A DNA stretch of 64,000 nt from Paraburkholderia agricolaris. Its GTDB lineage: Bacteria > Pseudomonadota > Gammaproteobacteria > Burkholderiales > Burkholderiaceae. A program made the translations under genes and the position numbers. This document shows, piece after piece, positions 1 to 7,778 of this stretch (positions are counted from its first letter, which is position 1; each line of letters starts with the position of its first letter). The DNA lies in contig NZ_QPER01000002.1 in the NCBI RefSeq assembly GCF_009455635.1, forward strand, positions 1,116,001 through 1,180,000, given 5' to 3'. The notes below the pieces were generated by a model, which worked only from the letters and a program-made list of their open reading frames with translations, was not told where the DNA came from and searched no databases.

Positions 1-1
1 G

Positions 2-337
2 TTTGGCGCGCTGCTGTTTATCGTGTTTCTGCCGACGCAGTATGCGATTGATCTGCAACTGCTGGGTGGGGTGTGGATTCTGCAGATTTTCCCGGCTATT
101 GTGTTTTCGCTGTATACGCGGCGGTTGAATACGCCAGGGTTGTTTCTTGGGTGGCTGGTGGGGATCGTGCTGGGGACTGGGTTGGCTATTTCGCAAGGAC
201 TTAAGCCGGTGTTTGCCTTGCATGTCGGTGGTGCTACCTATCCGCTTTATATCGGATTGATCGCCCTGGCGGCTAATATTGTGGTGAGTTTTGTGGTGTC
301 GGTTTTGTCGCCGCGGAGGGTTGTGGCGGCGGTTTGA
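2..337 (+). CDS. Sodium:solute symporter family protein, C-terminal part
   Basis: This is the 3' end of a gene whose start lies outside the window. The visible 111 residues read as two to three hydrophobic membrane segments joined by short basic loops (SLYTRRLN, SPRRVVAAV). The segment LPTQYAIDLQLLGG followed by WILQIFPAIVFSLYTRR resembles the last helices of sodium:solute symporters (SSS family) that import carboxylates in Burkholderiaceae. The substrate cannot be read from this fragment. A strong hairpin follows at 454-483. The family call rests on recognition of a short C-terminus. Confidence 0.7.
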   Translation, partial: FGALLFIVFLPTQYAIDLQLLGGVWILQIFPAIVFSLYTRRLNTPGLFLGWLVGIVLGTGLAISQGLKPVFALHVGGATYPLYIGLIALAANIVVSFVVSVLSPRRVVAAV

Positions 338-453
338 GGTGGTTGTTCGGCTGGCGCCGTGGGCTACCTGCGGCGCTGGTCTTCACTGACCAAATCAGCG
401 CAGCCACGCAACGACTGCCCGCGCAACATTGGGGCCGGTAACGGCGCAACAAT

Positions 454-483
454 AAAAAAGGCACGATTGCTCGCGCCTTTTTT
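454..483. terminator. Bidirectional rho-independent terminator
   Basis: A 13-bp stem with one mismatch and a TTGC loop, flanked by A6 on the left and T6 on the right, so it can end transcription from both sides. It lies between the symporter end (+) and the end of the small gene 489-734 (-), which converge here. Confidence 0.85.
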
Positions 484-488
484 CGTTT

Positions 489-734
489 TTACCGCTTACT
501 TTTTCCCCTCTTTGGTGGACTGACGACCACACCTTCGGGGGCAATGTCGGGGTAGTCTTCCCATAGCGGTAACAAAAGTAGCGTTATGCCACCCGCCACC
601 CTTCCAGCTTCTGTGCGGAAAAATTCGAACTCCTCCACCGAGCAACGAGCTTGAACGAGCCTGATTGCGTCTTCAACAGACCGAAATGCATCACGCAAGG
701 TCTTGTCGATATCCTTCGCAGTTTCTTTATCCAT
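489..734 (-). CDS. Small protein coupled to the RHS gene, possible immunity or accessory protein
   Basis: An 81-residue protein of unknown function. It is predicted to be mainly helical, with an amphipathic N-terminal half (residues 1-35, many Asp/Glu/Lys/Arg), a short hydrophobic stretch GGITLLLLPLW and a basic tail PPKRGKSKR. It has no signal peptide, so it should be cytoplasmic. Its start lies 9 bases after the RHS stop codon and its ribosome binding site (TAGGAAAA) overlaps that stop, so the two genes are probably translated in tandem. A small gene directly downstream of an RHS gene is the usual place for an immunity gene. That role is inferred from position only; I recognise no immunity family. 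Confidence 0.6.
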   Translation of the reverse strand: MDKETAKDIDKTLRDAFRSVEDAIRLVQARCSVEEFEFFRTEAGRVAGGITLLLLPLWEDYPDIAPEGVVVSPPKRGKSKR

Positions 735-743
735 AGTGTTTTC

Positions 744-3113
744 CTAACAGCCGTTATCGGCCAGGCATTGAGTGATGCAAAGATGATAGTTCCTGCCGTC
801 ATTCATTGCGGGGGTCGGAAGATATTGCATCGTGCATTTGTCAATACACTTTTCACGCACGTCTCGACAGCGCTTTGACGCAGGCCGACCATAACTGCAT
901 TTGACGAAGCCCGAATCAGGGTCACCGCCGTCTGAGAACAGCTGAGCATATAGCACCGCACGTTTCGATTGCGCGTTCTGCTCCGGTATCAGGATAGGGA
1001 ACGGAACCTGTTCTTGCGCCGCTATTTGCAGTTCCGGTACATCGCCTCGAACGGGTTGACCCGTCGGGGTGACAGTGAAGTCGCGATAGAAAAGTTTCCA
1101 GGCGAACTTCGCCCGCGTGAAAACGTAACATTCAGGGCATACCGGGTTGATTGCCGTCGTGCTGCTTGCCTTCAGCGCACTGCGCGCACCTGATAGTTTT
1201 GCAGGCGGCCCAACCGGCTCAACGCCACCCTCGTAGTTGCTAATCCACTGATCTATCTCATCGTTGGAAATAGTTTGTGCGGCTTCGTTGTTTTTCGCAA
1301 CCGTCCCGGTGCGGCTCGATACACGTCCGTCAGGCGTGTAGGTGTAGTCCACTGTCAGGATACGTTTTACCCCGGCCGTCAGAGGGATTGTGTCCTCCTT
1401 GTACACGAACCGGATAACGCGCCCACGTTTGTCGTATGTGAAGCGTCCTTCCCGGTAGTTGCCGCTAACGACGGTTAGTCGGTTAGACGCATCGCGTTCA
1501 ATTTCGCTGATGAGGAAGTGGGAAATATGCTCCTGGGCACTCATCAGATTGCCCGTTTCGTCTGGAAAGTACCACCAGTATTCTGTTTTTATCCCATTGA
1601 GGTAAACCGTCGCTTCCGACATGCGATTATTCGCGTCGTAGATCGCACCAATCGTCAGCTTGGTTCCCGTGCTGATCGCGTCGAAACCATTTTCTCCGGT
1701 CGAGTCGGTCGTGTCGAACTCGCTGTATCCCGTAACGTTCCCACTCTGGTCATACACGAACGCCCGCATTTTTCCAGGCGATGCCACTAGCAATGGCCGC
1801 AAGCTCGTAGCATCCGCATATCTCACGTTCGTTATGACGGTCCCGTTAGCACTGGTTACAGCCGCGCGCACCGGCCGACCCGTCGCATCGTATGAATAGG
1901 CAGCGGTTCCGTCAGGTGCTGTTTTTTGTAGCAGGTTGCCGTTCGCGTCCAAACTTCGGCTCTCGTTGCCGTCGGCAGCAGTGCTACCTGTCAACCGCAA
2001 CATCCCGGCGATAGACGCGTAGTTCATCGTCCCGGATTCGTTACCCCAAGACATGGTGGTCGAGTTTCTACTGTAAGCAAACTGAACGTTCTGCGTCGTA
2101 TCCGGGTGACTGACGGCGGTCGCGCGGCCCCGGTCGTCGTAAGTCCAAGTTGCGATACGTGAGCCGTTCTCGTCAATGACACCGGTAAGCGCATTCTTGA
2201 AGCGTAAATCGTCGTAGACATACCGGCGAACATAGCCGTCGGGCCATGTCACGGATATCAGATTGCTATTCGCGTCATACCCATACTGTGTAAGGCCGCC
2301 ACTTGGGTCGGTCATACGGTAGATGCGACCTTGCGTATCGTAGTCAAGCTTGATTGTGAGAAGGTCGTACTTTGGCATTGCACCGGCAGCGCGCTGATTG
2401 ATCGCCGTGAGTCTTCCCGTGCCGTCGTAAACGAGCGTGCGTGTAAAGCCCGTATGGGTCGCCTCAGCCTGCAACACGCCTTGCCTGGAATAGGTTTCGA
2501 CGGTATTGCTTGTCAGGTCCGTTAACGTCCAACCGCTGCCCGACTGCGCGAGCGCTAACCCGCTAAACGCGGAAGTCTTCCACTGTCCGCTCGTCAATTG
2601 GAAAGTCAGTGGCTGCCCACTTGCACGATACGCGACGATCTTCGGGGAGCTACCGCTCGCTCCGGTAACGTCAAGTTGACGCTGCCAGTTATTTAGCCAC
2701 ATCGGCCCCATCGCCGTCGCAGATTTGACGAAGGGGGAAGAAAGATAGCTTCGCGTAAAAGTCAGCGGCACTGCGTCGCCACTGCGGAAGTCACTTTCAA
2801 TCAGGGTTACTTTGCCGTTGGCCGGATACACGGGATCGGCAACCGGACATGAATCGTCGGGATCGTCAGGCGTGGAACACCATTCGTCAATCAGTGCCAT
2901 GTCGTTGCGGCATCCGTAGCTGCCCATGCCACCCGGCGTATTGCTTGCTACGTCAAGTCGGCACGAAGAAGTGCCCGGCGTCGCCCCCGACTTTGGATAA
3001 AGATCCCAGCAGCTTTCAGCATGAGCGCTGATGGCGGTTGATGACAGCGCTAGCGCAGCCAAAAGGCGCACGATATTGGCCCGCAGCCCGTTGGGCGTTT
3101 TCATTTGCCTCAT
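744..3113 (-). CDS. Secreted RHS/YD-repeat protein with cysteine-rich tail
   Basis: A 789-residue protein. The start at 3113 is chosen because AAGGGATATCT precedes it and a clear Sec signal peptide follows (basic MRQMKTPNGLRANIVR, hydrophobic core, SAHA cut site). Upstream codons in the frame do not look coding. After a cysteine-containing N-terminus (residues 34-90) comes a DUF6531-like segment (about 93-150), then about nine YD repeats (YDTQGR, YDANSN, YDDRGR, YDKRGR and others) over roughly residues 220-680. The tail is not a familiar toxin domain: the last 50 or so residues hold seven Cys and end CLADNGC. It is much shorter than classical Rhs proteins (about 1400 residues), and I see no VgrG or PAAR partner. 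Base composition is visibly less G+C-rich than the neighbours, which suggests transfer. Polymorphic-toxin function is possible but unproven. Confidence 0.85.
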   Translation of the reverse strand: MRQMKTPNGLRANIVRLLAALALSSTAISAHAESCWDLYPKSGATPGTSSCRLDVASNTPGGMGSYGCRNDMALIDEWCSTPDDPDDSCPVADPVYPANGKVTLIESDFRSGDAVPLTFTRSYLSSPFVKSATAMGPMWLNNWQRQLDVTGASGSSPKIVAYRASGQPLTFQLTSGQWKTSAFSGLALAQSGSGWTLTDLTSNTVETYSRQGVLQAEATHTGFTRTLVYDGTGRLTAINQRAAGAMPKYDLLTIKLDYDTQGRIYRMTDPSGGLTQYGYDANSNLISVTWPDGYVRRYVYDDLRFKNALTGVIDENGSRIATWTYDDRGRATAVSHPDTTQNVQFAYSRNSTTMSWGNESGTMNYASIAGMLRLTGSTAADGNESRSLDANGNLLQKTAPDGTAAYSYDATGRPVRAAVTSANGTVITNVRYADATSLRPLLVASPGKMRAFVYDQSGNVTGYSEFDTTDSTGENGFDAISTGTKLTIGAIYDANNRMSEATVYLNGIKTEYWWYFPDETGNLMSAQEHISHFLISEIERDASNRLTVVSGNYREGRFTYDKRGRVIRFVYKEDTIPLTAGVKRILTVDYTYTPDGRVSSRTGTVAKNNEAAQTISNDEIDQWISNYEGGVEPVGPPAKLSGARSALKASSTTAINPVCPECYVFTRAKFAWKLFYRDFTVTPTGQPVRGDVPELQIAAQEQVPFPILIPEQNAQSKRAVLYAQLFSDGGDPDSGFVKCSYGRPASKRCRDVREKCIDKCTMQYLPTPAMNDGRNYHLCITQCLADNGC

Positions 3114-3592
3114 AGATATCCCTTTTGCAATGCATCGTTGGCAATTCGTAATGCGCTCGACACTGCACCAGGTAGAGGCTGTCAATAAAATAGGACAACT
3201 CCCAAAATTGGATGTCTCTTTGGTAGATCGGAATGTTCGGCATTGCATTGGCGCGCAATTCCGCGTCATTGCCGCCCGATTCTGACCTCACCTAGGGGAG
3301 CACTGTTAAAAGTGACCATGCATGACGAAGGCGAGCATGCCGTGCGATCATCGTTGACCATGACACGACCAACGATTGACAGATTGAGGCAGGAGCAACA
3401 GCCATCGACGTTATTTCGAACGACGCTAACGCCGTTTCACGTGCGAAGCCGTGGGCAAGGAGTGGGGGACGCGGCGGTAGCGTAAGCCGTCGTTCAGAGT
3501 GGACACTTCGTAAGGGAGCTTCGAATCGCGATCTTTAACAGCCGCGAGAAAATATAATCAGGGGAACACTAGAAGAGCCAGACGGTGAGCGA
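3114..3592. other. Gene-free stretch upstream of the RHS gene
   Basis: About 480 bases without a supportable gene. Open frames exist on both strands, but they lack ribosome binding sites and recognisable protein features. The RHS promoter should lie in the left part. I see no inverted terminal repeats or transposase remnants. Confidence 0.5.
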
Positions 3593-4276
3593 TCAGCGTC
3601 TACGCCTAAAGTTGATCCCCACGAACACGGCCATCAACATCAGAAATCCCCCAAACAGTAGGGCGGAATTGACGACGACGTGTCTGACGCCGAGCACGTC
3701 GACGTTGATGAAAGGATAGGGATAAAAGTCTGACAAACTCCCGCGCCAGAAAGTGATGGCGAGGTACGCGACGGGATAGATCAGCCACAGCAGGCAATGC
3801 CGTAACCGTAAATGAAATCGCGGTACGAATAACACCCAGTAAAGCACCGTCAGCATCGGTAAAACGCTGTGCATCGATTCGTTGAGCAGCAGCCTGTACG
3901 CCCTCGGCGACCACATTCCGCGTAGAAGCAGGTTGTAGGCAATCCCCACAAATGCCATGTAGACAACGACCGCGGTCACGACGGTTGGCTGCCGAAAAAA
4001 ACGTATGATCGCCAGGCTGCGCCTTCGTAACGCTACGCAGGTAAAGCAGACCGCGCACGCTAATACCGTTAGATTGGTGAGGTAACTGCTCATCCGCGCA
4101 ACCCCATCAAGCACGCCGAGCCCGCGGGCTAGCGTGCGGTCGATCGTCAGGTCGGCTTGCGCAACGATCGAAATCCACGCGATCACGGCAATGATCGCCG
4201 CCAGCGTCACAGACGAGACGCTGGGCGTGTGGAGCGGAAGCTCGGGCTCATGGTGATGATCTGGGGCAGGGCGCAT
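3593..4276 (-). CDS. Pr6Pr-type integral membrane protein
   Basis: A 227-residue polytopic membrane protein with about six or seven hydrophobic segments after a short His-rich cytoplasmic N-terminus (PAPDHHHEPELP). The pattern fits the uncharacterised Pr6Pr membrane family: SSYLTNLTVL after the first helix, NESMHSVLP and FYPYPFINVDVLG toward the end. The start at 4276 is the most upstream ATG with plausible coding after it; an alternative in-frame start lies at 4294 and neither has a convincing ribosome binding site. No operon partner is evident: upstream sequence is intergenic and motB is separated by a gap. Function is unknown. The family call is by motif recall. Confidence 0.7.
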   Translation of the reverse strand: MRPAPDHHHEPELPLHTPSVSSVTLAAIIAVIAWISIVAQADLTIDRTLARGLGVLDGVARMSSYLTNLTVLACAVCFTCVALRRRSLAIIRFFRQPTVVTAVVVYMAFVGIAYNLLLRGMWSPRAYRLLLNESMHSVLPMLTVLYWVLFVPRFHLRLRHCLLWLIYPVAYLAITFWRGSLSDFYPYPFINVDVLGVRHVVVNSALLFGGFLMLMAVFVGINFRRRR

Positions 4277-4379
4277 GCGAACGATTCTATACACACCTCA
4301 TGCGCTTTGCAGCAAGCGCGAAAAGCGCACGAGCCGAAGTCGAGGCCGATCCGCACCCAACCTCTGCCCAATAAAAATT

Positions 4380-5369
4380 CTATGGCGTGCTACGTGAAAC
4401 GCTGACCGGCTGCAAACGGCTCACTACTTCGGGTATAGCCGAACTTGCGGGCGACGTTTCGTCAATCGTCGTGCGGCCGCCGTCGTGGAAGAACGCGAGT
4501 TCCGCGGCCTTGTTCAGTACAAGGATGCTGATCCGCCGATTGGTCGGCTCGTCGGCGACGTTGCTGTTTAGCGGCAATACATCGGCGAGCCCGCGCACCT
4601 GCAGCAGCTTCTCGCCGTGCATGCCGCCCGCTACCAACGCACGGCGTGCGGCGTTGGCCCGCTCAGACGAAAGCTCCCAGTTTGAATAGCCCTCCGGGCC
4701 GGCCGTGTACGGCACTGCGTCGGTGTGGCCGGCTATCGAAATGCGGTTCTCCACGTCGTTGAGCGCGGCGCCGATTTGCGTCAGGATCGTCACGGCATAA
4801 GGCTGCAACTTTGAACTGCCGGACGGAAACATCGGACGATTCTGTGAATCGACAATCTCGATGCGCAGACCTTCGTTCGTGATCGAAATGCGGATCTGAT
4901 CCTTGAATGCCCTCAACGCCGGGCTCTGTTCGATCAAGGCGGTGAGCTTCTCTTTCAATTGCTGAAGCCGTGCCGCGTCGGCGGGGGCCACGATCGGTGG
5001 GACCTTCGCCGGTGGTGTGGGTTCGGTCTGGGTTTTCTTGCCGTCGCCGGGACGGGTGTCGGTGATGTCGCGCCCGCCGCCCTGGATGACGTTCGGACGT
5101 GCCGCTGCCGTGCCTTCGTTGCCGCCGAGCAGGCTCGACAGCGGGGTGTTGAAATAGTCTTCGATGCCTTGCTTGTCGTACTTGGACGTCGAACCGAGCA
5201 GCCACATCAGCAGGAAGAACGCCATCATCGCGGTGACGAAGTCGGCGTAGGCGATTTTCCATGCGCCGCCGTGATGGGCGCCATGATCGCCACCCTTCTT
5301 CGAGCGGCGTACGATCACCGGAGCGCTGGTCTCTTCCTGCTGGGACGCGCGCGATCTTCTTTCACTCAT
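4380..5369 (-). CDS. motB: Flagellar stator protein MotB
   Basis: A 329-residue stator subunit that anchors the motor to peptidoglycan and forms the proton channel with MotA. A basic cytoplasmic N-terminus (residues 1-38, with RRSKKGGDHGAHHGG) precedes one membrane helix (about 39-58) that carries the expected proton-binding Asp43 in YADFVTAMMAFF. A plug/linker region follows, then an OmpA-like peptidoglycan-binding domain (about 180-310, with AGHTDAVPY, NWELSSERA and NRRISILVL). The length is normal. The start at 5369 is 14 bases after the motA stop, so the pair is one transcript. The neighbouring genes include no flhDC, cheA or other flagellar gene. Confidence 0.95.
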   Translation of the reverse strand: MSERRSRASQQEETSAPVIVRRSKKGGDHGAHHGGAWKIAYADFVTAMMAFFLLMWLLGSTSKYDKQGIEDYFNTPLSSLLGGNEGTAAARPNVIQGGGRDITDTRPGDGKKTQTEPTPPAKVPPIVAPADAARLQQLKEKLTALIEQSPALRAFKDQIRISITNEGLRIEIVDSQNRPMFPSGSSKLQPYAVTILTQIGAALNDVENRISIAGHTDAVPYTAGPEGYSNWELSSERANAARRALVAGGMHGEKLLQVRGLADVLPLNSNVADEPTNRRISILVLNKAAELAFFHDGGRTTIDETSPASSAIPEVVSRLQPVSVSRSTP

Positions 5370-5383
5370 GATGCCGCTCCACG

Positions 5384-6253
5384 TCAGGCCGATTTCGGCA
5401 TCTTGGTGGCGCGCACGGCGTCGTCGAGTTCCTGGAAGCTCGGGCGGTCGGCGGTGAACAGCACCTTGCGGCCGAATTCGACGGCGATCGGCGGTGCATA
5501 GCCGGAGAGCGCTGCGAGCAATACTGCCTTCACGCATTGATAAGGTTTGGCTTCGGCGCGACCCTTGGCATTGAGCAGATCGGCGACCGGTCCGATAAAA
5601 CCATAGGCGAGCAGAATGCCGAGGAAGGTGCCGACCAGCGCGCCGGCGATCATCTCGCCGAGCACGGCGGGCGGCGCGCCGACCGAGCCCATCGTGTGGA
5701 CCACGCCCATCACCGCGGCGACAATGCCGAATGCAGGTAAGCCGTCGGCCATCTTCTGAATCGCATTGGCCGCGACCGACGCTTCGGCATGATGCGTGGC
5801 CAGTTCTTCGTCCATCAGGTCCTGCACTTCAAGCACGTTCACGTTGCCGCCGGACATCATGCGTAAATAGTCGACGATGAAGTCGAGCAGATGATGGTCC
5901 TTCAATACGTGCGAATACTTCTGGAACAGCACACTTTCTTCCGGCGCGGCGACGTCGGCTTCGAGCGCCATCATGCCTTCCTTGCGCGCCTTCTGAAGCA
6001 ACTCGTAGAGTAACGCGATCAGCTCGAGATATTTTTCCTTCGTATATCCGCCGCTCTTAAAGCACGAAGGAATCGCCTTGATCGTTTTCTTCAGCGTGGA
6101 GGTCGGATTGCTTACAACGAACGCGCCGATCGCGGCGCCAAAAATGCATAGCAGTTCGAATGGTTGAATGAGCGCGGGAAGATGCCCGCCTACACCGACA
6201 AAACTACCGATTACAGAAGCGATTACCACTACCCAGCCAATTGCGACAAACAT
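5384..6253 (-). CDS. motA: Flagellar stator protein MotA
   Basis: A 289-residue stator subunit that works with MotB to couple proton flow to flagellar rotation. Four membrane segments are visible: two at the N-terminus (about 5-22 and 33-48) and two near residues 170-215 (LPAFGIVAAVMGVVHTMG and the next helix). Between them lies the large cytoplasmic loop, with the charged stretch KARKEGMMALEADV that contacts FliG in characterised MotA proteins. GGAGAGAGC precedes the ATG. It is the first gene of a motAB operon. No clear sigma-28 promoter was found by eye upstream. Confidence 0.95.
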   Translation of the reverse strand: MFVAIGWVVVIASVIGSFVGVGGHLPALIQPFELLCIFGAAIGAFVVSNPTSTLKKTIKAIPSCFKSGGYTKEKYLELIALLYELLQKARKEGMMALEADVAAPEESVLFQKYSHVLKDHHLLDFIVDYLRMMSGGNVNVLEVQDLMDEELATHHAEASVAANAIQKMADGLPAFGIVAAVMGVVHTMGSVGAPPAVLGEMIAGALVGTFLGILLAYGFIGPVADLLNAKGRAEAKPYQCVKAVLLAALSGYAPPIAVEFGRKVLFTADRPSFQELDDAVRATKMPKSA

Positions 6254-6688
6254 GCTCTCTCCGTTATCTTGCGCAACGCACGTTCGTTAGAACAGGCCCT
6301 ATTTAAAGGGACTTTTCGGGTGCGCCGCTAATATTCTGTATGTACCGGTAAACGGCCGGATTCGCGATGTCTGAAGTGTGTGGATCCGTGAAAAATAAAA
6401 TATTCACCAAATAGTTAATCATCGGTTCGATTTCCGGTAATTTTGTCCGCCATGTTGTGAAGGGCCGTTGCGGTCGCAACCAATTTTCGGCATTTGCAGA
6501 CTGGACGATTGAGGAGTTAGATGCATAACCGGATTACTCAAAAAGCATGGAGTGGCATTTTTACCGAATGGTCTGCTAGCATGGCAATCAATTTGTAATG
6601 ACAGCCGGTTCCGGCGCTCATTGCCGCTATTCGGCTTTTTTGCCGGGCCATGAATCCCGGCAGTCACAGCGACTCATCCGGAGATGCA
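6254..6688. other. Divergent intergenic region, AT-rich
   Basis: About 435 bases between motA (-) and the double-barrel outer-membrane protein (+), with AT-rich runs around 6350-6430 (AAAAATAAAATATTC). It should carry promoters for both directions. I could not assign a regulator site or a small gene with support. Confidence 0.4.
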
Positions 6689-7708
6689 ATGCGCATGCGG
6701 AATCTGAACTTTGCTGTGAGCCGCAGGCTGGCAATCCAGGCGGCTTCCTGCGTTACCGGTTTTGGACTCCTGTTCGTATCCACCGCAGGTCACGCCCAGG
6801 AGTTTTCCCTATTCGGGGGTGGCTCTCGCGCGGGCAGCACAAACACCTACACCTGGGCATTCAATTATCAGGAAGGGCTCGGGCAATACTTTGCCGCGAG
6901 TTTCACGTGGCTCAATGAAGGACACATTCCGGACCATCACAGGGACGGCCAGATGATCCAGCTATGGGGCCGCATTCCCGTGGGAAGTCCGCAGTTCGTC
7001 CTGCAGGCAGGCATCGGGCCATACCGTTACTTCGACACCACCACCGCCGTGCAGGGCGGAAGCTATTCGGACACGCACGGCTGGGGTGTCGTGTATAGCG
7101 TGCGCGCGGCGTACTACGCATCGAGCCGGTGGATCACGCAACTGCAGTTGAATCGTGTGCATGTGCAACGCGGGCCGGATGCGACTAGCCTGATGTTCGG
7201 CGTCGGCTATCAGCTCGATGCTCCCGGCACGCCCGGTCCGCGCGACTGGGCAAGCGGCAGCACGCACAAGGTCACTGACAACGAAGTCGCGCTGTACCTC
7301 GGCAAGACCATCGTCAATTCAACCAGCTCGCCGAGCGCGCTGGGCGGTGCGATCGAGTACCGTCGCGGTCTTGCAAAATACCTCGATGTGACGCTCGGTT
7401 ATCTTCACGAAGGCAGTAGCAAGGTGGCCCGCCGCGACGGCGTGACCAGCCAGCTCTGGGCGACGCGTGCCTTCCTCAACGACAAGGTAACGCTGGGACT
7501 CGGACTCGGCGCTTACTACGCGATTAACGAAAACGAAAATAGCGAGTCGCCGGGACCGGGCGCAGGGAAGTTCTCCGGGCTCGTCACGATCGCCGGCGCG
7601 TATCGTCTGACCGACCATTGGGAAGCGCGGATCGCGTGGAATCGGATCGTGACACGCTATGATCGCGATTCGGACGTGATTTTCGGCGGTGTGGGCTACC
7701 GTTGGTGA
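6689..7708 (+). CDS. Outer-membrane protein of two tandem homologous beta-barrel repeats
   Basis: A 339-residue protein. The start at 6689 follows CCGGAGATGCA and gives a Sec signal peptide (residues 1-36, cut after GHA). The mature part consists of two related blocks. Repeat A (about 38-176) begins EFSLFGGGS and ends LMFGVGYQL; repeat B (about 199-339) begins EVALYLGKT and ends VIFGGVGYRW. Aligned anchors include YQEGLGQYF/YRRGLAKYL, WLNEGH/YLHEGS, RDGQMIQLW/RDGVTSQLW and LQAGIGPY/LGLGLGAY. Alternating polar and hydrophobic strands and the terminal aromatic residue fit a BAM-inserted barrel. Each block could make an eight-strand barrel, or both could build one larger barrel. Function is unknown; the DUF2252 gene follows on the same strand. 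Confidence 0.75.
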   Translation: MRMRNLNFAVSRRLAIQAASCVTGFGLLFVSTAGHAQEFSLFGGGSRAGSTNTYTWAFNYQEGLGQYFAASFTWLNEGHIPDHHRDGQMIQLWGRIPVGSPQFVLQAGIGPYRYFDTTTAVQGGSYSDTHGWGVVYSVRAAYYASSRWITQLQLNRVHVQRGPDATSLMFGVGYQLDAPGTPGPRDWASGSTHKVTDNEVALYLGKTIVNSTSSPSALGGAIEYRRGLAKYLDVTLGYLHEGSSKVARRDGVTSQLWATRAFLNDKVTLGLGLGAYYAINENENSESPGPGAGKFSGLVTIAGAYRLTDHWEARIAWNRIVTRYDRDSDVIFGGVGYRW

Positions 7709-7778
7709 TAGCTCGCCGTGCCAGCAGAAGCAGTCTTCTGGAAACGATAGTAGATTCACACAAAAACCGGAGAACAGC

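Noticed and set aside
3243..3485. Possible small gene upstream of the RHS gene
   Set aside because: No ribosome binding site, no similarity that I recognise, and the sequence looks like random coding.
6254..6345. Sigma-28 flagellar promoter before motA
   Set aside because: No convincing TAAA-N15-GCCGATAA pair; the nearest AT-rich stretches do not match at the required spacing.
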